From: UBA7236 sp964463165
GTDB lineage: Bacteria > Bacteroidota > Bacteroidia > Chitinophagales > BACL12
Direction: 5' to 3'
Assembly: GCA_964463165.1 (NCBI GenBank)
Contig: CAYXBK010000021.1
Span: 25,218-89,217 of the forward strand
DNA: 64,000 bases
Each line of letters begins with the position of its first letter. Position 1 is the stretch's first letter. Position numbers and translations under genes: made by a program. The notes below the pieces were generated by a model that saw nothing but the letters and a program-made list of their open reading frames with translations, was not told where the DNA came from and did not search any database. Shown here piece by piece: positions 58,559 to 64,000 of this stretch.

Positions 58559-60310
58559 ATGAGAAAACATTTACAAGCACTTTCCATTTTATTTATTCCC
58601 GTTACAATACATGCGCAGTATTTTTCTAAAATCGAAGATGGCCCCATCGCCACAGCGATCACTGACGGAAGAAGTTGCAACTGGATTGATTTTGACAACG
58701 ACGGCTGGCTTGACGTGCAGATAACAAACGGTAATGCCGATGGTGATGATAATTTTTTATTTAAGAATAACGGAGATGGTACATTTACAAAGATCGTATC
58801 CGGTGCAATTGTAAATGATGATAAACCATCTGATGGTGCAACGTGGGGAGATTATGATAATGATGGTGATCCGGATTGTTTTGTCGTGAACTGGTACGGA
58901 ATAGATAATTTATTTTATGAGAATAACGGCGATGGTACATTTACACAAATTCTCGACGAAAATTTTGTGACCGATGGCGGTTATTCTGAAACCGCAAGCT
59001 GGGGAGATTATAATAATGATGGATTTCTTGATTTATTTGTTACAAACTCCGGCGGTACACTGAAGAATTTTCTCTACCGGAATAACGGTGATAAAACATT
59101 TACAAAAATAACAGGCGGCACCGTTGTGAATGATGCATTTACATCGCGTTCGGTAAATTGGGTGGACATGAATAATGACGGTAATATCGATTTATTTGTT
59201 TCCAACGAAGCCGGTGAAAATGAAAATATTTATCAAAACAATGGTGATGCAACATTTACAAAGATCACAACCGGCACATTGGTGAACGACCATGGAAAAA
59301 CAATGAGCAGCAGTTGGGGAGATATTGATAATGACGGCGATATGGATGTATTTCTTGCAAACGATCAGGCGAACGATGCATTATTCAGAAACGATGGTGA
59401 TGGTGTATTTACAAAACTTGCTGATGATATCGTTTGCAATAACGGAGGAAATTCGTTCGGAAGCAATTTTGCCGATATTGATAATGATGGTGATCTCGAT
59501 TTATTTGTAACCAATTCGTTCTGGGGATCGGAATGGAATAATTTCTTATACATAAATAATGGCGACGGAACATTTGCACAAAATACATCAGATATTACCA
59601 CAACAGATCTCGGTTGGAGTTATGGAAATGCATTTGGAGATTATGACAAAGACGGCGATCTGGATCTTGTTGTTGCGAATTGTTATAATGAGGGAGAGGC
59701 ACAATCATTTTATAAAAATGAAGGTACCGGAAATAACTGGATCGTGATCAATTGCGAAGGTGTTGTTTCAAATCGTTCGGCAATTGGTGCAAAAGTAAAA
59801 GTGAAAGCAGTGATCAACGGGAACCCTGTCTGGCAAATGCGAGAGATCTCTGCACAAAGCGGATACTGCGGACAAAATATGCTGCCTGCGCATTTTGGTT
59901 TGGGAGATGCGTTACTAATTGATTCAATTATTATTTCATGGCCTTCGGGTATCACAGATATTTTTTCAGATATTCCTGTTAATGCATATAAACATGTACT
60001 GGAAGGTGAAGCTGCTTCATCTGCATTGAATTTATCAGGGAACTTACATTTCACGGTGGCGCCTAATCCTTCAAACGGAGAAGTTGAAATTGCATTCAGC
60101 TTAAATAATTCAATGCATATCGAAATACAAATTTTTGATATGGGTGGAAATAAAATAATTTCCCAACCCGACACGATTTATCCGGCAGGGAATCATGCGA
60201 TTCATATCCGCCCGGGAGAAACGCTTGTCACACCATCACAGGGCACATACCTGCTTTACCTGAAAGCAGATCAAAAATTGTATACACAAAAAATTCTCAT
60301 CATTAAATAA
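58559..60310 (+). CDS. T9SS-secreted FG-GAP/ASPIC-UnbV repeat protein
   Basis: From the ATG at 58559 (583 residues) the protein has a signal peptide (IPVTIHAQ). Seven FG-GAP-like repeats follow, each with a D-x-D/N-x-D-G calcium-binding loop: DNDGWLDV, DYDNDGDPDCF, DYNNDGFLDLF, DMNNDGNIDLF, DIDNDGDMDVF, DIDNDGDLDLF and DYDKDGDLDLV (residues about 45-370). The next segment (NWIVINCEGVVSNRSAIGA ... HFGLGD) is an ASPIC/UnbV domain, and the end (VAPNPSNGEVEIAFS) is a type-A T9SS sorting domain. Predicted beta-propeller; function unknown. It is followed after 7 bp by a second T9SS cargo gene. Confidence 0.88.
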   Translation: MRKHLQALSILFIPVTIHAQYFSKIEDGPIATAITDGRSCNWIDFDNDGWLDVQITNGNADGDDNFLFKNNGDGTFTKIVSGAIVNDDKPSDGATWGDYDNDGDPDCFVVNWYGIDNLFYENNGDGTFTQILDENFVTDGGYSETASWGDYNNDGFLDLFVTNSGGTLKNFLYRNNGDKTFTKITGGTVVNDAFTSRSVNWVDMNNDGNIDLFVSNEAGENENIYQNNGDATFTKITTGTLVNDHGKTMSSSWGDIDNDGDMDVFLANDQANDALFRNDGDGVFTKLADDIVCNNGGNSFGSNFADIDNDGDLDLFVTNSFWGSEWNNFLYINNGDGTFAQNTSDITTTDLGWSYGNAFGDYDKDGDLDLVVANCYNEGEAQSFYKNEGTGNNWIVINCEGVVSNRSAIGAKVKVKAVINGNPVWQMREISAQSGYCGQNMLPAHFGLGDALLIDSIIISWPSGITDIFSDIPVNAYKHVLEGEAASSALNLSGNLHFTVAPNPSNGEVEIAFSLNNSMHIEIQIFDMGGNKIISQPDTIYPAGNHAIHIRPGETLVTPSQGTYLLYLKADQKLYTQKILIIK

Positions 60311-60317
60311 CGAAGTT

Positions 60318-61736
60318 ATGCGCTTTCATAAAAAATATCAGATCCGGACTTTAGCGGGTGGAATTTTATTTCTTTCCGCAATGCAAAGTTTTGCAGCGCA
60401 AATTCATGTGCCCGGAGATCAGCCTGCAATTCAATCAGGCATCGATGCGGCAGTTGACGGTGATACGGTAATTGTTGATCCCGGTGAATATTTTGAGAAT
60501 ATCAATTTGCACGGAAAAAATATTTTACTGACAAGCCATTTTTATGAAACAATGGATTATACCCAAATTGAAAATACAATTATAAACGGAAGCACACCCG
60601 CTGATCCTGATTCTGCATCCGTGATTTTAATAATTTCAGGAGAAGGGCCCGGTTGTATCATTCAGGGATTTACAATTGCAGGAGGAGCAGGAACAAAATG
60701 GCTCGATGAACATGGTGCAGGAATGTATCGTGAAGGTGGCGGCATATTAATGCAATATTCTTCACCAACAATCCGGTATAATTATATCATGAATAATATT
60801 GTAACTAATTATGACGGCGTTTTAAGTACGGGTGGTGGTGCAATGCGTTGTGGTGACAGTAACCCGTTAATTCAAAATAATGTGATCATCAATAATGAAG
60901 CAGCGGGTTATGGCGGCGGATTGGTATTTAATTATTGTGATCATGCCGTTGTAAAAAATAATATTATCGCATTTAATTCAGGTGGAAACGATTATGGCGG
61001 AGGCGGTGTCTGGGCAACCGGTGAAAATGCAAGTCAGTCTGTTGATTTAATTAATAATACCCTCGTGCGGAATACTGCAACAGGCGGAGGCGGTTATGGC
61101 GGTAAAGGCGGCGGGGTATTTATTTTTACAGTTACGGCAAATATTACAAATTCAATAGTTTGGGCAAATGTTCAAACCACTATGGGGCCTTTGTATACAA
61201 TTGGCGGGGTTATTTCAACAAATTATTCCGATATTGAAGGAGGATATGCTGGTGATGGAAATATAAATGCAGATCCATTATTTGCTGATACGATCATGTG
61301 CTATTTATTAGATACTTTATCACCTTGTATTGATGCCGGAAATCCGGATAATGCTTTTGCAGATATCGCGAGTGATTTAATTCCTGAAACAGCAGCATAT
61401 CCTTCACGGGGAAATTTAACCAATGATATGGGTGTCAATGGCGGACCGGATGTATTGCTGATAGGTGAATGTGTAACTGCAGAACCCACAGGAATTCCCG
61501 CTTCCTATTTGAACAATTTTCATTTATACCCGAATCCTGCAAATGACTTTTTAATTTCAGACATGAACGGGAATTATTTGTTTGAGTTGATAAGTGTTGC
61601 AGGAAATAAAATGCTGTCTCTAGTTGCTGATGGAAAAGAAATCATCGATATCAGCCGCTTCGATTCAGGTATGTATTTTTACAAAATCACAAGTCAGGAT
61701 CAGGAAATCCGTTCCGGCAAATTGCTCATTAAATAA
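60318..61736 (+). CDS. T9SS-secreted right-handed beta-helix protein
   Basis: This 472-residue protein has a signal peptide (SAMQSFAA). A parallel beta-helix follows, beginning IHVPGDQPAIQSGIDAAVDGDTV, then turns with repeated N and G (SSPTIRYNYIMNNIV, NNVIINNEAAGYGGG, KNNIIAFNSGGNDYGGGG; about residues 30-300). Such helices often bind or cleave polysaccharides but no catalytic residue is certain. A LSPCIDAGNPD segment near 340 and a C-terminal FHLYPNPANDFLISDMNG type-A sorting domain complete it. It starts 7 bp after the FG-GAP gene and is probably in the same operon. Confidence 0.82.
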   Translation: MRFHKKYQIRTLAGGILFLSAMQSFAAQIHVPGDQPAIQSGIDAAVDGDTVIVDPGEYFENINLHGKNILLTSHFYETMDYTQIENTIINGSTPADPDSASVILIISGEGPGCIIQGFTIAGGAGTKWLDEHGAGMYREGGGILMQYSSPTIRYNYIMNNIVTNYDGVLSTGGGAMRCGDSNPLIQNNVIINNEAAGYGGGLVFNYCDHAVVKNNIIAFNSGGNDYGGGGVWATGENASQSVDLINNTLVRNTATGGGGYGGKGGGVFIFTVTANITNSIVWANVQTTMGPLYTIGGVISTNYSDIEGGYAGDGNINADPLFADTIMCYLLDTLSPCIDAGNPDNAFADIASDLIPETAAYPSRGNLTNDMGVNGGPDVLLIGECVTAEPTGIPASYLNNFHLYPNPANDFLISDMNGNYLFELISVAGNKMLSLVADGKEIIDISRFDSGMYFYKITSQDQEIRSGKLLIK

Positions 61737-61787
61737 ATCATTTATTCGAATTGCCTTTATCTTTTCTATTTTTACATAAAATAAAAA

Positions 61788-62090
61788 ATGGAAAATAAAA
61801 CGGTTCAGCGCAATCCCGCAGTTGAAATCTTCAAAAAAATTGCAATTTGCGAAGGTATTTCCTATCTGCTGCTTTTAGGTATTGCAATGCCTTTGAAATA
61901 TGTTTTTAATATTCCCGAAGCTGTAATAATTGTCGGCTGGTTGCATGGACTGTTGTTTATTCTTTATATCGGTTCCTTATTAAATGTACAATTCAGGTGT
62001 AAATGGTCTTTCAAATTATTTCTTCTCGCCGGTTTCGCATCAATTCTTCCGTTCGGACCCTTTATTTTCGATCGCAAATATCTGAACTGA
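61788..62090 (+). CDS. DUF3817-family small membrane protein
   Basis: The 100-residue protein has three hydrophobic segments: GISYLLLLGIAMPLKYVF, AVIIVGWLHGLLFILYIGS and FKLFLLAGFASILPFGPFIF. The layout and the EIFKKIAICEGISY start and FGPFIFDRKYL end fit DUF3817, small membrane proteins of unknown function sometimes fused to transporters. The gene stands alone with an upstream AT-rich spacer, and is followed 29 bp later by the DsbA-family gene. Confidence 0.8.
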   Translation: MENKTVQRNPAVEIFKKIAICEGISYLLLLGIAMPLKYVFNIPEAVIIVGWLHGLLFILYIGSLLNVQFRCKWSFKLFLLAGFASILPFGPFIFDRKYLN

Positions 62091-62119
62091 ACTTTCCCGG
62101 CAGTTAACTGATTATTCAA

Positions 62120-62773
62120 ATGATGATGAAAATTGAAATCTGGAGCGATGTCATGTGCCCATTCTGTTATATCGGAAAACGCCGGATTGAACAGGCGCTC
62201 GAGCAAACGCAATTAAACGATCAGGTGGTTATTGAATGGAAAAGTTTTCAATTAAACCCGCAGATGAAAACCGATCCTTCAAAAAATATCAACCAATATC
62301 TTGCAGATATAAAAGGAATTTCTCTTTCACAGGCGGAACAAATGAATGCCCGTGTAACTGCAATGGCAAAGGAAACCGGCCTGGAATATCATTTTGAAAA
62401 GGCAGTTGTCGCCAATTCATTTGATGCACACAGGTTTTCACATCTCGCAAAAAAACACGGCCTGCAGCATGCTGCTGAAGAGCAATTATTCAAAGCCTAT
62501 TTCACCGATGGGAAAAATACAGCTGACCATGATACATTAATAAATCTTGGAAATGAAATTGGTCTGGATGCTGATGATTTGAAAAATGTACTGGCAGGAG
62601 ATGATTTTGGAGATGATGTAAGAAATGATATCCGCGAAGCAGAAGAACTCGGGATCCGTGGTGTTCCGTTTTTTGTATTTGACAGGAAATATGCAATTTC
62701 GGGAGCGCAACCACTCGAAGTTTTTACGAGCACTCTCCTGGAGGTTTTTGAAAAGGCCGGACATACTTTATAG
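62120..62773 (+). CDS. DsbA-family (FrnE-like) thioredoxin-fold oxidoreductase
   Basis: The 217-residue protein starts with IEIWSDVMCPFCYIGKRR, the CPFC active site (Cys13, Cys16) of the FrnE/DsbA branch. The helical insert (QLNPQMKTDPSKNINQYL, then VVANSFDAHRFSHLAKKHG) and the end RGVPFFVFDRKYAISGAQP (cis-Pro region) are diagnostic. There is no signal peptide, so it is probably cytoplasmic, like FrnE-type enzymes involved in disulfide or oxidative-stress chemistry. Three ATG codons in a row start the frame. The stop is 93 bp before a palindrome and 133 bp before the convergent glycosyltransferase. Confidence 0.9.
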   Translation: MMMKIEIWSDVMCPFCYIGKRRIEQALEQTQLNDQVVIEWKSFQLNPQMKTDPSKNINQYLADIKGISLSQAEQMNARVTAMAKETGLEYHFEKAVVANSFDAHRFSHLAKKHGLQHAAEEQLFKAYFTDGKNTADHDTLINLGNEIGLDADDLKNVLAGDDFGDDVRNDIREAEELGIRGVPFFVFDRKYAISGAQPLEVFTSTLLEVFEKAGHTL

Positions 62774-62865
62774 AAATCCAATCCAAATAAAAATAGTAGT
62801 GATATCCCGCAGTTGAATGGATCGTATTAAATCGCGAATTACAAATTTAAGCTTGTTTCGGCGGG

Positions 62866-62880
62866 CAGATTTGAAATCTG
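62866..62880. repeat. 15-bp perfect palindrome (cagatttgaaatctg)
   Basis: Seven-base arms around one G form a perfect hairpin between two convergent genes. The flanking gtttcggcggg is GC-rich, giving a REP-like unit. No T-run follows, so termination is uncertain. Confidence 0.45.
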
Positions 62881-62906
62881 GTATATCACTCCGGCTTAGA
62901 TAAATT

Positions 62907-63935
62907 TCAATTTTTCTCTGCAATTGATTCAAGATTATCAAGAAATAATTTACAGTAATTTTCAAGATTAAATGCATGGGTGGAGCTCAGGGCATTTCTG
63001 CTCATCTCCTTGTATTCTTCCGGATTCATTTCACGAATTTTTTTTATGTAAAAAGCGAACTCTTGTTTGTCTCTGCAGAAAAAACCGTTATACCCATTCG
63101 TGAGAAAATTTTCATTTTCACCCACAGGGCTTGCAAGTACCGGAACACCGCAAGAAAGGTATTGTTTCATTTTGAATGCTGATTTTGCAGCATTGATCGG
63201 CGTATTGTTCAAAGGCGCAACACCAATATCAAAATGTGCGATCTGCAACTGAATGGATTTATCATTCTGCCAGTTGAGATGAAGTGGGATTTCCAGTTCT
63301 ACATGTCTGAAAGCTTCGAAATACTGCCTTATTTCTGCAGCATGATTTTCCGTTGTTACGCCGAGTAAATACAGCCGGACAGGAAATTCAAGGCCTGTCA
63401 GGGCGGGAAATAAATTTTCAAAAAGGCTTTCGCGATGCGCATTGTAGAAACCTATCCACCCGATTTGCAATACATCATTTTTACCTGTTTTTAAAAACGC
63501 AGATTCTTTAACCGGTGATGTAAGGAGAAAATTGTTTTTATTAAAGGGACTGATATAATCAAGAATTGTTTTGCTGCCTGCAAAACAGTAAGTACAATTT
63601 TTCAGAAAGTAGTGGATCACGGCAGGATTGTATTTTAAATAATCTGCATCATCAATATCATATAAAGTATCGGTTCTGGTATAACGGACTAAAAATATAA
63701 GGAGGTGCCCGTATATTTTATTCGTATGCACTTTCTGAATTACGATAAGTGCCCCGGTCTTTCTCCGGAATAAAATATGAAAATACACATTCAGAAAATT
63801 CAGGATCTCGTTGAAACGATAGCCCGGATAAACAAAATCATAATGAATATTTTTATGCTTCCGTAAATAAGCAAGCGGCATCAAACAACGATACCGGACA
63901 CTAATACAACCACATACCATAACACAACGCCACAA
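62907..63935 (-). CDS. glycosyltransferase, GT4-like, with uncertain N-terminus
   Basis: The 342-residue frame begins with TTG at 63935 and holds a GT-B type fold. The N-terminal half has VRYRCLMPLAYLRKH and the linker DIDDADYLKYNP. The C-terminal half has VLQIGWIGFYNAHRESLFENL, FDIGVAPLNNTPINAAKSAFKMKQYL (a donor-binding E/K-rich segment) and GVPVLASPVGENENFLTNGYNG. The last part of GT4 enzymes is normally a helix like the one seen here. The first dozen residues come from DNA of very odd composition (63901-64000), so the real start may lie further upstream or the region may be in error. Its donor is unknown. Confidence 0.7.
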   Translation of the reverse strand: MWRCVMVCGCISVRYRCLMPLAYLRKHKNIHYDFVYPGYRFNEILNFLNVYFHILFRRKTGALIVIQKVHTNKIYGHLLIFLVRYTRTDTLYDIDDADYLKYNPAVIHYFLKNCTYCFAGSKTILDYISPFNKNNFLLTSPVKESAFLKTGKNDVLQIGWIGFYNAHRESLFENLFPALTGLEFPVRLYLLGVTTENHAAEIRQYFEAFRHVELEIPLHLNWQNDKSIQLQIAHFDIGVAPLNNTPINAAKSAFKMKQYLSCGVPVLASPVGENENFLTNGYNGFFCRDKQEFAFYIKKIREMNPEEYKEMSRNALSSTHAFNLENYCKLFLDNLESIAEKN

Positions 63936-64000
63936 TCACATCCTCAACTCACCACACCTTCACCCACATCACACCAGCCAACACCCACACCGCAACCTCA
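63901..64000. other. compositionally anomalous window end, almost no G on the plus strand
   Basis: In these 100 bases only about three are G, and the rest is largely A and C in cacaccacacc-like runs. Nothing comparable exists elsewhere in the window, where G and C are roughly balanced. The N-terminus of the glycosyltransferase is read from the first part. It could be a real low-complexity repeat or a sequence artefact at a contig end. Confidence 0.5.

Noticed and set aside
1..64000. tRNA, rRNA, riboswitches
   Set aside because: No T-loop consensus with a matching cloverleaf, no rRNA-like conserved stretch and no riboswitch-like leader were recognised. Short RNAs may have been missed because no covariance search could be run.

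Overview
The window reads as a chromosomal segment of a Bacteroidota bacterium. The evidence is AT-rich coding sequence, many Sec signal peptides ending in Ala-Gln or Ser-Gln, at least six proteins ending in a type IX secretion (T9SS) type-A sorting domain, a GldN-like protein, lipoproteins with a bare Cys lipobox, -7 promoter elements of the form TAnnTTTG, and almost no Shine-Dalgarno sequences. Many housekeeping genes are recognisable (ychF, accC, gdh, ccmBCD, queG, miaE, purB, fmt, dapF, htrA, pdhB). No rRNA, tRNA, CRISPR array, IS element or prophage was seen.

Layout. 1-3.7 kb: a truncated Crp/Fnr regulator, a palindromic operator candidate, an Asp-nucleophile alpha/beta hydrolase, and a secreted cytochrome c/copper monooxygenase (PHM-like) protein. 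3.7-14.4 kb: ychF, a PKD-repeat T9SS cargo, two TPR proteins, a PD-(D/E)XK-like orphan, accC, an ORF6N protein and an MBL-fold hydrolase. 14.4-18.6 kb: a lipoprotein, a small frameshifted gene, the ccmB-ccmC-ccmD haem export operon and glutamate dehydrogenase. 18.7-29.5 kb: an acidic protein, an exported phosphohistidine-swivel/ATP-grasp lipoprotein, a MORN-GldN protein, a dicarboxylate symporter and several secreted or lipoprotein genes. 29.7-34.1 kb: one run of agmatinase-family enzyme, redoxin lipoprotein, a second cytochrome c/PHM-like protein and an MFS transporter. 34.2-42.4 kb: a surface-polysaccharide cluster (two flippases, three GT2 enzymes, a CmcI-like methyltransferase, a polymerase-like membrane protein) with queG overlapping its end. 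42.4-64 kb: miaE, a GT9 enzyme, purB, a tiny DUF5522 gene, a LolE-type permease, a NamZ-like muramidase, fmt, corA, a secreted toroid protein, dapF, htrA, a lipoprotein/FGE-like pair, pdhB, two T9SS cargo proteins, a DUF3817 protein, a DsbA-family protein and a GT4-like enzyme at the edge.

How the parts fit. Much of the window serves the cell envelope: export of T9SS cargo, periplasmic or surface redox proteins that need haem c (the ccm genes supply haem export), polysaccharide assembly, and turnover of peptidoglycan. The most unusual items are the two cytochrome c/PHM-like proteins, which keep all six predicted copper ligands and a CxxCH haem motif in one chain. One is a T9SS cargo. The other is a lipoprotein beside a CP-type redoxin.

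The intergenic DNA is also unusual. A small set of short repeated 'words' recurs at widely separated intergenic sites, often touching stop or start codons, and a GC-rich imperfect palindrome of about 45 bp occurs several times. Several genes have the -7 promoter element only 4-6 nt before the start codon, suggesting leaderless mRNAs. All family assignments come from reading motifs by eye, with no database search.
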